Source: WLMZ01 sp037140375 (GTDB taxonomy: Bacteria > Actinomycetota > Acidimicrobiia > Acidimicrobiales > Ilumatobacteraceae). Taken from it: 64,000 bases of DNA. Shown one piece after another: positions 54,195 to 63,884 of this stretch; position 1 is the first letter of the stretch, and each line of letters begins with the position of its first letter. The stretch is taken from contig JBAXER010000001.1 in NCBI GenBank assembly GCA_037140375.1, positions 43,332 to 107,331 of the forward strand, read 5' to 3'. Under the pieces are notes generated by a model. That model searched no databases. It was not told the DNA's origin and saw only the letters and a list, made by a program, of their open reading frames with translations. The position numbers were made by a program, and so were the translations under genes.

Positions 54195-54827
54195 ATGCCC
54201 GTGCAAGTAACTGTTGTCGACCATCCGCTCATCGCCGCCGCGCTTACCCGAATCCGCGACGAATCCACGCCGAACACGCTGTTCCGCCAAGAGCTCGAGC
54301 GCATCGGCACCCTGCTGTTGGCCGAGGCCACCGCTTCGCTTGAAACCGTGGTCGTATCAGTACAAACACCAGTGACCCTCACCGTGGGGCGCGTCCTCAA
54401 GACCCAACCCGTGATCGTGCCCATCCTTCGAGCCGGACTGGGCTTTTTGACTGCAGCTCAAAACTTGATGCCGGGCGCCGACATCGGCTTCGTGGGTATC
54501 TCACGCGACGAAGAAACATTTGAGCCCAAGCCGTATGTGAACAAGCTCCCCGAGTCACTTGCGGGACGCACCTGCATCGTCATCGACCCCATGCTCGCCA
54601 CCGGCGGCTCATTGGCGCTTGCGTGCTCACTGCTCACCGATCGTGGAGCGAACACGCCAATCATCGTCGTGTGCGCGCTTGCCGCTCCCGAAGGCATCGC
54701 CGCGCTCGAAGCCGCCGGTATCAACGCCGACATCTTCACTGCTTCGCTCGATGAGCGCCTCAACGAAAACGCCTACATCGTGCCCGGCCTTGGCGACGCT
54801 GGCGATCGCCAGTTCGGTGCCGCCTAG
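54195..54827 (+). CDS. upp: Uracil phosphoribosyltransferase
   Basis: A 210-residue type I PRTase of UPRT type: VPILRAGLGFL, the PRPP loop VIDPMLATGGSLA and the C-terminal YIVPGLGDAGDRQFG (uracil-binding). It makes UMP from uracil and PRPP. The ATG lies four bases after the adenosine deaminase stop; a terminator follows. Confidence 0.97.
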   Translation: MPVQVTVVDHPLIAAALTRIRDESTPNTLFRQELERIGTLLLAEATASLETVVVSVQTPVTLTVGRVLKTQPVIVPILRAGLGFLTAAQNLMPGADIGFVGISRDEETFEPKPYVNKLPESLAGRTCIVIDPMLATGGSLALACSLLTDRGANTPIIVVCALAAPEGIAALEAAGINADIFTASLDERLNENAYIVPGLGDAGDRQFGAA

Positions 54828-54848
54828 CTCTACCGAGCGGCTCAGCGT

Positions 54849-54869
54849 TGACCAACGCGCAGTTGGTCA
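54849..54869. terminator. Bidirectional terminator-like hairpin
   Basis: TGACCAAC (54849-54856), loop GCGCA, GTTGGTCA (54862-54869), between the convergent upp and mutase genes; it includes the mutase stop codon. Confidence 0.65.
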
Positions 54870-56456
54870 GAGCAACTCAGCGAGCGCTGCCAGATACAGA
54901 TCTGGGTCGGTGCCGACGGCCTCACCGTAGAGCTTCACCTTTGGTTCGGTGCCGCTTGGGCGCACCTGCAGACGAATGTCGTTCAACCAGATTCGTAACA
55001 GGCCGGCTTCGTCGAACCATTCGACATTGGTGACTGCAAGCCCGGCCACTTCGGATGGGGGTCGATCGCGTAGCGCGGCCACGTTGCGGGTGGCCTGAAT
55101 CGGGTCGATGCGCAGGGAACGCTCGGCAGTGACATGACGACCGAACTGATCGGCCAACGCATCGAGACGTTGTTGCAACGTGACGCCTTCGTGAGCCGCC
55201 AGTGCGGCAACCTCGGCCATCATCACCGCAGCAGTAATGCCGTCTTTATCCATTGGTCGCTGGCACACCAAGTAGCCAAGCGCTTGCTCGTAGCCGAACA
55301 CGAAACGCAGTTCGGGATGATCGAGCACCGTGCGGCCGATCCACTTGAAGCCGGTGTATGTCTCACGGAATTGCACGCCCGCCGCTGCCGCCATACGGCC
55401 GAGTAGCGACGACGACACCAAGGTGGTGACCACAAGCCGATCATCGCCCGAGGTGTGACGCAGGATGTGATCGCCGAGCAGCCAACCCAGTTCGTCGCCA
55501 GTAAGGCGACGCCAACCGCCGTCGGGGGTGGGGATCGCCGCGCCGAGTCGATCAGCATCGGGGTCGTTCGCGAGCGCCAACAATGCATGAGATTTACGAG
55601 CCTGCTCAAGGAGTAGGTCCATCGCCCCGCGCTCTTCGGGGTTCGGAAATGCAACGGTTGGAAATGCCGAATCGGGCTGTTGCTGCGCTGCGACCACGAA
55701 GGGCTGGGGCAACCCCGCTTGCTCGAACGCACTCAGCAGGGTGGCTCCCCCAACGCCGTGCATCGCGGTGTACGCGACACCAACACCATCGAGGTCGGGG
55801 CGGAACCGAAGGCCCGGTATCGCTTCGAGATAGCGAGCCTCTGCCGAGCCATCGAGACGCTCGATCAGCGGATGGTCGATAGCCGCCAACTCGACCGTGC
55901 ATGGATCGAACAAATCGATGCACGCTGCGATGGCCGCGTCGTGAGGCGACACAATCTGTGCGCCGTCGCCGAGGTAGACCTTGTATCCGTTATCGACCGC
56001 CGGATTGTGGCTTGCAGTGACGACCACACCGGCGATTGCGTTGTGCTCGCTGATGTTCCATGCGAGCACCGGAGTTGGCAATGGCGTCGGCAACAGCAAT
56101 GCGCGAACGCCTGCGGCTGCAACGACGCGCGCCGTGTCGAGCGCGAAATTGTCGCTCTTGCGACGTGCATCGAATCCGATGATGATGCCTCGCTCAGCGG
56201 CATCGGGCCACGTGTCGACGACATAGCGGGCCAACCCAGCAGCGGCTTGGCGCACCACAAGACGGTTCATACGAAGTGGGCCAGCACCAACCGGACCACG
56301 CAACCCGGCCGTACCGAACTGCAGGCGATCGGCGAACCGAGCAACCAGCGTGTCGATGGGCCCGGCAATGAGCTCGGCGAGCTCGGCGCGAATGTCTTCG
56401 TCTGGTTCGGCATCGCGCCAGGCCGCTGCCCGGGCAAGGACCTGTTCGTCAGCCAT
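54867..56456 (-). CDS. Phosphohexomutase/phosphopentomutase (PgmB/PGM2-like)
   Basis: A 529-residue alpha-D-phosphohexomutase: serine loop VVTASHNPAVDNGYK, metal loop NDPDADRLG, sugar loop GYEQALGYLV and phosphate loop RPSGTEPKVK. PGM2-like members use ribose-1-phosphate and deoxyribose-1-phosphate, which would fit nucleoside breakdown here; phosphomannomutase activity is possible. The ATG at 56456 touches the stop of the kinase gene. Confidence 0.9.
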   Translation of the reverse strand: MADEQVLARAAAWRDAEPDEDIRAELAELIAGPIDTLVARFADRLQFGTAGLRGPVGAGPLRMNRLVVRQAAAGLARYVVDTWPDAAERGIIIGFDARRKSDNFALDTARVVAAAGVRALLLPTPLPTPVLAWNISEHNAIAGVVVTASHNPAVDNGYKVYLGDGAQIVSPHDAAIAACIDLFDPCTVELAAIDHPLIERLDGSAEARYLEAIPGLRFRPDLDGVGVAYTAMHGVGGATLLSAFEQAGLPQPFVVAAQQQPDSAFPTVAFPNPEERGAMDLLLEQARKSHALLALANDPDADRLGAAIPTPDGGWRRLTGDELGWLLGDHILRHTSGDDRLVVTTLVSSSLLGRMAAAAGVQFRETYTGFKWIGRTVLDHPELRFVFGYEQALGYLVCQRPMDKDGITAAVMMAEVAALAAHEGVTLQQRLDALADQFGRHVTAERSLRIDPIQATRNVAALRDRPPSEVAGLAVTNVEWFDEAGLLRIWLNDIRLQVRPSGTEPKVKLYGEAVGTDPDLYLAALAELL

Positions 56457-57448
56457 TACAAAAGATTACGCAGCTCGACCAATGGTCGTGGACCGACGTG
56501 AGAAATCACTTCGGCGGCTGCAATCGAGCCAAGTCGCCCGCACTCGACAAGGGGGAGCCCCTTGGTGAGGCCGTAGAGGAATCCCGAAGCAAACAGGTCG
56601 CCCGCACCGGTGGTATCGAGTACCTGATCAACCGGCTCAGCATCGATCACGAGAATTTCTTCGCGTGTGATGATGACTGATCCGACCGCACCTCGGGTGA
56701 TAGCGGCCATTGCGCAATCGGCGCGCACAGCTGCGACGGCCTCGTCGAATGACGACACCTCGTAGAGCGACAGGAGTTCGTCTTCGTTGCCGAACAAGAT
56801 GTCGACCTCGTCGCTGACAAGCGCTCGAAAGTCGTCGCGATGACGATCGACGCAGAACGAATCGCTGAGCGTGAGCGACACCAAGCGTCCGTGTTGGTGC
56901 GCTATCTGCGAGGCATGGCGAAACGCTGCCTTGGCCTCAGGGCGGTCGAACAGATAGCCCTCCATGTAGAGCACCGCTCCGGCGGCAACCGTGTCGAGAT
57001 CGATGTCTGGCGGGCACAGCAGCGACGACACACCAAGGTGAGTGTTCATCGTTCGCTGGGCATCGGGAGTGACCACGATGATGCAGCTTCCGGTAGGCAT
57101 ATCGCCGGCGGGGACGCCAGGCCGGAAGGCGACACCAACAGCGCGAAGGTCGTGGCCGAAGACCTGACCGAGATCGTCGTTACTGACCTTGCCGATGTAT
57201 GCCGCACGACCGCCGAACGAGGCAACGCCACACATGGTATTGGCAGCAGATCCACCGCTCATCTCGACACCCGAACCAAGCGCTTTGTAAAGCGAGGCGG
57301 CCCTGTCACTTTCGATCAAGGTCATCGAGCCCTTTACGAGGGACTCAAGCTCGATGAACGAATCGTCGGCATGGGCAATGACGTCGACGAGCGCGTTGCC
57401 GATGCCAACTACGTCGTAGAGGGCGGGTACTCGATCTGGGCTGGACAC
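56456..57448 (-). CDS. PfkB-family kinase (adenosine kinase-like)
   Basis: A ribokinase-fold kinase of about 330 residues: YDVVGIGNALVDV start, GGSAANTMCGVASFGG and the catalytic DTTGAGDLFASGFLYG. The overall pattern fits adenosine/inosine kinases. The start is uncertain: GTG at 57448 (AAAGG upstream) or ATG at 57481, only 25 bases from the divergent pepN start. Coupled to the mutase gene. Confidence 0.88.
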   Translation of the reverse strand: MSSPDRVPALYDVVGIGNALVDVIAHADDSFIELESLVKGSMTLIESDRAASLYKALGSGVEMSGGSAANTMCGVASFGGRAAYIGKVSNDDLGQVFGHDLRAVGVAFRPGVPAGDMPTGSCIIVVTPDAQRTMNTHLGVSSLLCPPDIDLDTVAAGAVLYMEGYLFDRPEAKAAFRHASQIAHQHGRLVSLTLSDSFCVDRHRDDFRALVSDEVDILFGNEDELLSLYEVSSFDEAVAAVRADCAMAAITRGAVGSVIITREEILVIDAEPVDQVLDTTGAGDLFASGFLYGLTKGLPLVECGRLGSIAAAEVISHVGPRPLVELRNLL

Positions 57449-57506
57449 GGCCTTTGACGCTAGCGGCTGTGAGCACCCCATTGCCGCTACAAGTAGCCTC
57501 GCTGCC

Positions 57507-60029
57507 GTGACACTTGATCCATATCGCCTTCCGCTCACCGTTTTGCCGCGCCACTACGCCATCACACTTGAGCCAGAGCTCGGTCATGCGACATTTGCCG
57601 GCAGCGTCCGCATCGATATCGACATCACCGCGGGCGTGGAACAAATCGTGTTGAACGCGATCGAGCTCGATGTGCTGAGCGTTCTCGTCAACTCACAGCC
57701 CGCCGATTTCGTTCTCGATGAAGACACCGAGCGCCTCACCATTTCCTCTCAACTGTCGTCAGGTAACGCAACGATCGATATTGAGTTCACCGGCATCCTC
57801 AACGACAAGCTGCGTGGTTTTTATCGCAGCACCTACACCGACGACAACGGTGCGCAACAGGTCATCGCCTGCTCGCAAATGCAATCCACCGATTGTCGGC
57901 GCGTGTTTCCGTGCTTCGACGAACCCGAGTTCAAGGCCACCTTCGGCATCACGTTGGTGGTTGACCCAACGATGATGGCCATCTCGAATGGCCCCGAGGT
58001 TTCACGGGCCACTACAGCAAACGGTCGGTCGGCCGTCACGTTCGACAACACATTTCCGATGAGTACGTATTTGGTCGCCGTCATCGTTGGCCAGCTCGAA
58101 GCCACCGAAACGGTCGATGTTGCCGGCACTCCGCTGCGGGTTGTTCACGTGCCCGGCAAGGCGCATCTCACCGAGTTAGCACTCGACGTGGGCGCTGTTG
58201 CCCTCGAGTGGTTTCAGGACTATTACGGCATCGCCTATCCAGGCAAGAAGGTCGACATGGTCGCCCTGCCCGATTTTGCGGCTGGAGCGATGGAGAATCT
58301 CGGGTGCATCACCTACCGCGAGTCGTTGCTGCTGCTCGACCCGCAGACGAGCACCCAAAACGAGCAGCAACTGGTGGCCGACGTAGTGAGCCACGAGCTT
58401 GCCCATATGTGGTTCGGCGATCTGGTGACGATGCGTTGGTGGAATGGCATCTGGCTCAACGAAGCCTTCGCCACGTTCATGGAAGTGATGGCGGTCGAGG
58501 TGTTCCGGCCCGATTGGAAACGCTGGACCAACTTCAGCCTCGAGCGTTCCGATGCGTTCGAAGTCGATTCGCTCGCCAGCACCCGCACGGTCGAGTTCGA
58601 GGTCAGGGCACCCTCCGACTGCGACGGCATGTTCGACGTGCTCACCTACCAAAAGGGTGGAGCACTGCTACGAATGCTGCAGCAGTACCTCGGCGAAGAG
58701 CGCTTCCGTCAAGGCGTGAACCAGTACCTACGCACGCACTCGTACGGCAGCACCGAGACTGGCGATCTCTGGGACAGCATCGAGCAGGTCACCACCGCCG
58801 ATGGGGGCAACGAACCAGTGCGCCAGTTGATGGACAGCTGGATCTGGCAGGCGGGCTTTCCACTCGTCAGCGTGTCGCTCGACGGCAACGATCTTGTGTT
58901 GCGTCAGCAGCGGTTTAGCTTCAGCCCCGAATCGACCGACCCAACGTTGTTCATCACCCCAGTTGCGGTGCGCGTCGGCGAGACCACACACATGGTGTTG
59001 CTCGATGGCGCCGAGGCCCGACTTGCTCTGCATGACGCCACAGCGCCCATCGTGGTGAATGCCGGAGGACACGGCTTCTTCCGTGTCTCGTACGCCGACA
59101 ACCTTCGCTCGCGAATCGGCAGCGACACGTTGGCATCGCTCAATACGGTCGAGCGCTACAACCTCGTCGACGACGCCAGCGCATCGCTTGTAGCCGGACG
59201 CCTCACTGCTGCGGGTCTGCTCGAGTTCCTCGAAGGATTCACGGCCGAACGCGAGTTGGCTGTGTGGCAGGCAATCGCGGCCTCGGTTCGTCGGTTGCAT
59301 CGTCTCATCGAAGGCACCGCACTCGCTCCGTTCGAGGCCCGCGTGCGCCAAATGGTGGCATCAGCAATCGATGATCTCAGCTGGACTCCGGCTACCAACG
59401 AAGACGACCTTCGCTCAAAGTTGCGCGGCCTGTTGGTCACCATGTTGGCCGTCTACGGCGCCGACGCCGATGCTCGCCAACGCTGCCGCGTGTTGTTGGC
59501 CTCCGATCACGCCAGCGTCGACCCTGAACTGCTCGCTGCGTCCACTGTGGTGGTTGCATCTATCGGCGATGCCGACGACTTTGACAACTTCGTCACTGGC
59601 TTCCGCTCCGCCACCACGCCCCAAGAGCAACTGCGCAACCTCTACGCGTTGGCCGAGTTCGACAGCGCCGAACTCGTTGAGCGCGCCTGCAACTTCGCAT
59701 TGAGCAGCGAGGTGCGGTCGCAGAACGCGCCATACGTTCTTGCCCGCTGCATCGCCAACCGTTGGCACGGTGAGCTGGCGTGGACCATCGTGCGTAAGCA
59801 CTGGGACTATGCAAACGCCACGTTCCCCAACCCATCAATCATTCGCATGGTCGATCCGGTGAAGACACTCAACAATCCAAGCGTCATCGCCGATGTTCAA
59901 AGCTTCTTCGCCGAGCATCCGATCCCACAATCGGTCAACACGCTTGCCCAGGTACTCGAGCGTCAGCGTGTCAACGGAGCGGTGCACGAACGAGAGTCAG
60001 CAACCTTCGCTGCAACCCTCTTGAGCTGA
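57507..60029 (+). CDS. pepN: Aminopeptidase N (M1 family)
   Basis: An 840-residue M1 metallopeptidase. The exopeptidase motif GAMEN is near residue 260, the zinc site HELAH near 295 with NEAF about 20 residues later. An ERAP1-type C-terminal helical domain follows. Cytoplasmic; releases N-terminal amino acids from peptides. GTG start at 57507. A strong 18-base hairpin follows. Confidence 0.95.
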   Translation: MTLDPYRLPLTVLPRHYAITLEPELGHATFAGSVRIDIDITAGVEQIVLNAIELDVLSVLVNSQPADFVLDEDTERLTISSQLSSGNATIDIEFTGILNDKLRGFYRSTYTDDNGAQQVIACSQMQSTDCRRVFPCFDEPEFKATFGITLVVDPTMMAISNGPEVSRATTANGRSAVTFDNTFPMSTYLVAVIVGQLEATETVDVAGTPLRVVHVPGKAHLTELALDVGAVALEWFQDYYGIAYPGKKVDMVALPDFAAGAMENLGCITYRESLLLLDPQTSTQNEQQLVADVVSHELAHMWFGDLVTMRWWNGIWLNEAFATFMEVMAVEVFRPDWKRWTNFSLERSDAFEVDSLASTRTVEFEVRAPSDCDGMFDVLTYQKGGALLRMLQQYLGEERFRQGVNQYLRTHSYGSTETGDLWDSIEQVTTADGGNEPVRQLMDSWIWQAGFPLVSVSLDGNDLVLRQQRFSFSPESTDPTLFITPVAVRVGETTHMVLLDGAEARLALHDATAPIVVNAGGHGFFRVSYADNLRSRIGSDTLASLNTVERYNLVDDASASLVAGRLTAAGLLEFLEGFTAERELAVWQAIAASVRRLHRLIEGTALAPFEARVRQMVASAIDDLSWTPATNEDDLRSKLRGLLVTMLAVYGADADARQRCRVLLASDHASVDPELLAASTVVVASIGDADDFDNFVTGFRSATTPQEQLRNLYALAEFDSAELVERACNFALSSEVRSQNAPYVLARCIANRWHGELAWTIVRKHWDYANATFPNPSIIRMVDPVKTLNNPSVIADVQSFFAEHPIPQSVNTLAQVLERQRVNGAVHERESATFAATLLS

Positions 60030-60043
60030 TCACGATCTGGCTC

Positions 60044-60084
60044 GTAAAGCGTCAGCGCACGCCGAGCGTGCGCTGACGCTTTAC
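60044..60084. terminator. Bidirectional terminator-like hairpin (repeat copy 2)
   Basis: A perfect 18-base inverted repeat, GTAAAGCGTCAGCGCACG (60044-60061) with its complement at 60067-60084 and loop CCGAG, between the convergent pepN and hrpA genes. The central arm sequence is the same as in the hairpin at 14954-14988. The stem's AAAGC/GCTTT ends give a short T-run in both directions. Confidence 0.85.
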
Positions 60085-60116
60085 GGGGCGCTGGTGTGGC
60101 TCACCCGCGGCGGTTG

Positions 60117-63100
60117 TTACGGCGCCTCGAGTTGGTCGATGACTCGGCCAATGCGTTTGGCGCTCACCGACTGCTTGGTGCCAAGCGTTTGCGCGAATTC
60201 GCCGACCCGCAGCTCTTCGATCATCCATCCAACGTCGATGACATCGGCAGTGATCTGGCTCGGCTCGAGCCGCCCGATGAACTGGGCGTAGCGACGTTCG
60301 AGAGCGACGATCTCAAGCATGCGCTGGCGGTCACGACCCGGTTCGCTGGGAAGCTTGTCGACACGTCGTTCGATTGCCCGGATATAGCGCACGACATCGA
60401 CCAAGCGCGCTGTGCCCGAACCGGTCACGAAGCCAGGGCGCAGCAGTCGTGCCAACTGTTTGCGCATGTCGGCAACCGCTGGAGCCAACGCCGGGGTAAC
60501 CAACCGGCCGAGTGCAGCTTCAACCGTGGCCGCTGCCACGTAGATCTGTCCAACCATGCTCATCGCTGCCGTGGCAATGGCCGCGAGATCGGCACGAGCC
60601 TCATGTTGTAGCGCAACGAATGCCGCCTCATCCCAGACCGGATCACCGTGGTTGCCAAGCACGCGATCGGCGGCCGCCGTGATGCAATCGTCGGCGAGGC
60701 CACCGAGCTTCACCGAGCCAGCGCGCCCGATGGCGAGCAACGCTTCATTCGAGATGTCACGTCCAATCGACTTTCGCGACAACGGAACCGTGAGCAACAA
60801 CAGCCGACGAAGCCCAGCGCGCATCACCCGCTGCTGAATCTCTTGGTTCGTGAAGATGCGGATAGATACCGACTCGGCGTCATCGAGCAACGCCGGATAG
60901 CCACGAACTGCGTGACCGTCACGCACTGTCTCGACCACTTGCGGGAGCGTGCCAAAGTCCCAACTCACAATTCCACTGCGCTCAAGGCCAGGGGCTGACT
61001 GAGCAATGGCCTGTCGAACCCGCCCGCTGAGTTGTTTGCGCAGCGCGTCGAGGTCTTTACCCAGCGCAAGCAGACGGCCATCGTCGGCCTCAACAGAGAA
61101 CGTGATACGCAAGTGCGGTGGCACCCGGTCGAGATCGAAATCAGAAGCCGACACGCGCTCTCCACCGAGGTCGCTGAGCACCTCCGCAAGCGACTCAGCC
61201 AAGCCGGCTTCGTTGGGCATGACCCGCTGTGCCGCCACCCGCGCTGTGTCGGCGAGCGGCGTGAGCGTGCGGCGAAGAACCTTTGGAAGCGTCCACACCA
61301 ACGCAGTCACCAAGTCGTCGCGAAAGCCCGACACCTGCCAATCGAATCCGTTGCTGCGAATACGGTTGAGCACGCTGATGGGTACGTGCACGGTGACGCC
61401 ATCGTTGGCATCGCCCGGATCGAACCGGTATGTCACCGCCAGCCTGAGGTCGTCCTGCTGCCACGAGTTTGGATACGCATGCGCATCGATGACCTTGCGC
61501 GATTGTCCGGCGGCTGAAGCCTCGGCAAGCGCCTCGAAGGTGAGATCGAGCAAGGTCGACTGCGCAGCGCGCGCGTCTTTCCACCAGCGATCGAAGTGGC
61601 GAGTAGACACCACATCGGGACCAACACGTTTGTCGTAGAACGCAAACAGCGCTTCGTCGTCGACGAGATCTACACGGCGCACTCGGTCGCCCATTTCACG
61701 AAGCTTCTCGATGAACGCCGCGTTCACCGCGGCGAACTTGTGTCGAGTGGTCCAGTCGCCTTCGACGAGAGCGTGACGAATGAACATCGAACGCGCAGCG
61801 CCGTGGTCGACCCTGTCGTAGCCGATTCGGCGCCCGGACACGATGGGCAAGCCGTACAGGGTGACTCGCTCGAGAGCCACAGCGCCGCCACGCCGAGCGT
61901 CCCAGGTGGGCTCACCGTAGAAGCGTTTTACGAGATGTTTGCCCAGTTGCTCGGCCCACTCGGGCTCGATGTTGGCGGCAACGCGACCCCAGAGCCGGGA
62001 CGTGTCGACTAGTTCGGCGACCATCACCCAACGGGCCGGCTTCTTTGCCAGAGCCGAGCCGGGCACAATCGCAAACTTCGAGCCGTGCGCTCCGTTGTAC
62101 TCGCGGGTCTCACGATCACGCATACCGAGGTGCGACAACAATCCGGCCAGCACCGACTGATGCACACGGTCGGGATGGCTGTGTTCGGTGCCCACGCGAA
62201 TGCCGATGGTCGCAGTGATCTGACGCAGTTGGCTGTAGAGATCGTGCCACTCGCGCACACGCAGGTAGTTGAGATATTCCGCGCGACAAAGTCGGCGGAA
62301 CTGACTTGAGGTAAGAGCGCGTTGCTGCTCGCGGATGTAATCCCACAGCGCAACGATGCCGAGAAAGTCTGAGTCGTCGACCGCAAAACGCTTGTGCGCT
62401 TCGTCGGCGGCTTGGCGATTGGCAACAGGCCGCTCGCGAGGATCCTGAATCGTGAGGGCAGCTGCGATGACGATGACTTCGCGCACGCAGCCGTGCCGGT
62501 CGGCCTCGAGCACCATGCGGCCGAAGCGAGGATCAAGTGGCAACCGAGCGAGCCGGCGACCAAGAGGGGTCAGCCGGCGTCGGTCGGCGGGCTGATCTTG
62601 ATCGATGGCCCCAAGTTCTTCAAGCAGCGCAACGCCATCGCGAACCGCTCGACTATCGGGCGGATCGAGGAAGTCGAACTTGCTCACATCGCCGAGGCCG
62701 AGGGAGGTCATCTGCAAGATGACCGATGCGAGGTTGGTGCGCAAGATCTCGGGCTCGGTGAACTCGGCACGCTGATCGAAATCGTCTTGGGTGTACAGCC
62801 GCAGACACACCCCCGGAGCCACTCGTCCACACCGGCCCGCACGCTGGTTGGCCGAAGCCTGCGAGATCGGCTCGATAGGTAAGCGCTGCACCTTGAGCCG
62901 ATGGCTATATCGCGAGATGCGGGCGGCCCCAGCGTCGACTACGAAACGAACGCCGGGAACCGTGAGCGAGGTCTCGGCCACGTTGGTTGAGAGCACAATG
63001 CGGCGCCCAGTGTGGTTCTCGAAGATGCGGTGTTGCTCGGCCGCCGACAAGCGCGCATACAGCGGCAGCACTTCGGTGTTCGGGCGATCGAGTCGGCGCA

Positions 63101-63884
63101 GCGCATCGGCCGTGTCGTGAATCTCGCGCTCGCCGCTGAGAAACACCAGCACATCACCGGGACCATGCTCGATCAGTTCATCAACCGCGTCGCAGACTGC
63201 CTGCACCTGATCACGGTCGTCGTCGAGGTCTCCATCGAGGTTGGCTCCGAATGGCCGATAGCGCATCTCGACCGGGAAAGTTCGCCCCGTCACTTCGATA
63301 ACAGGAGCGTTGTTGAAGTGCTCAGAGAATCGCTGCGTGTCGATGGTGGCCGACGTGACGATCACTTTGAGATCGGGACGCCGCGGCAGCAACTGCTTGA
63401 TGTAACCGAGCAGGAAATCTACGTTGAGACTGCGCTCGTGAGCCTCGTCGATGATCAGTGTGTCGTAGCGCGACAACGTGCGGTCGTGCTGAATCTCGGC
63501 GAGCAAGATTCCGTCGGTCATCACCTTGATCAGCGTGGCATCGCTGACCCGATCGGTGAAACGAACCGTGTACCCAACGAGGCCACCAAGTTCGGTTCCG
63601 AGCTCGTCGGCCACACGTTCGGCAATCGTTCGTGCGGCGACTCGACGCGGCTGGGTATGGCCAATGAATCCCGCCACACCGCGACCAAGTTCGAGACACA
63701 GTTTCGGTAGCTGGGTGCTCTTACCGGAGCCCGTCTCGCCCGCCACGATGACCACTTGATGATCGCGAATCGTGGCCAACAGATCGTCGCGCCGATCAGT
63801 GATCGGCAGCGTCGCTGGATACTCAATGACCGGCACACTTGCCCGCCGGCGTTCGAGTCGGGCGATGTCCCGATCGGAACTCAA
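60117..63884 (-). CDS. hrpA: ATP-dependent RNA helicase HrpA
   Basis: A 1255-residue DEAH-box helicase. Motif I GETGSGKST (about 49-57), motif Ia TQPRRVAA, motif II DEAHERS, motif III TSATID and motif VI QRAGRCGR are present, followed by HA2/OB regions and a long C-terminal domain as in HrpA. It is involved in mRNA processing and, in E. coli, rescue of stalled ribosomes. The start is TTG at 63884, overlapping the upstream stop (TTGA). Confidence 0.95.
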   Translation of the reverse strand: MSSDRDIARLERRRASVPVIEYPATLPITDRRDDLLATIRDHQVVIVAGETGSGKSTQLPKLCLELGRGVAGFIGHTQPRRVAARTIAERVADELGTELGGLVGYTVRFTDRVSDATLIKVMTDGILLAEIQHDRTLSRYDTLIIDEAHERSLNVDFLLGYIKQLLPRRPDLKVIVTSATIDTQRFSEHFNNAPVIEVTGRTFPVEMRYRPFGANLDGDLDDDRDQVQAVCDAVDELIEHGPGDVLVFLSGEREIHDTADALRRLDRPNTEVLPLYARLSAAEQHRIFENHTGRRIVLSTNVAETSLTVPGVRFVVDAGAARISRYSHRLKVQRLPIEPISQASANQRAGRCGRVAPGVCLRLYTQDDFDQRAEFTEPEILRTNLASVILQMTSLGLGDVSKFDFLDPPDSRAVRDGVALLEELGAIDQDQPADRRRLTPLGRRLARLPLDPRFGRMVLEADRHGCVREVIVIAAALTIQDPRERPVANRQAADEAHKRFAVDDSDFLGIVALWDYIREQQRALTSSQFRRLCRAEYLNYLRVREWHDLYSQLRQITATIGIRVGTEHSHPDRVHQSVLAGLLSHLGMRDRETREYNGAHGSKFAIVPGSALAKKPARWVMVAELVDTSRLWGRVAANIEPEWAEQLGKHLVKRFYGEPTWDARRGGAVALERVTLYGLPIVSGRRIGYDRVDHGAARSMFIRHALVEGDWTTRHKFAAVNAAFIEKLREMGDRVRRVDLVDDEALFAFYDKRVGPDVVSTRHFDRWWKDARAAQSTLLDLTFEALAEASAAGQSRKVIDAHAYPNSWQQDDLRLAVTYRFDPGDANDGVTVHVPISVLNRIRSNGFDWQVSGFRDDLVTALVWTLPKVLRRTLTPLADTARVAAQRVMPNEAGLAESLAEVLSDLGGERVSASDFDLDRVPPHLRITFSVEADDGRLLALGKDLDALRKQLSGRVRQAIAQSAPGLERSGIVSWDFGTLPQVVETVRDGHAVRGYPALLDDAESVSIRIFTNQEIQQRVMRAGLRRLLLLTVPLSRKSIGRDISNEALLAIGRAGSVKLGGLADDCITAAADRVLGNHGDPVWDEAAFVALQHEARADLAAIATAAMSMVGQIYVAAATVEAALGRLVTPALAPAVADMRKQLARLLRPGFVTGSGTARLVDVVRYIRAIERRVDKLPSEPGRDRQRMLEIVALERRYAQFIGRLEPSQITADVIDVGWMIEELRVGEFAQTLGTKQSVSAKRIGRVIDQLEAP

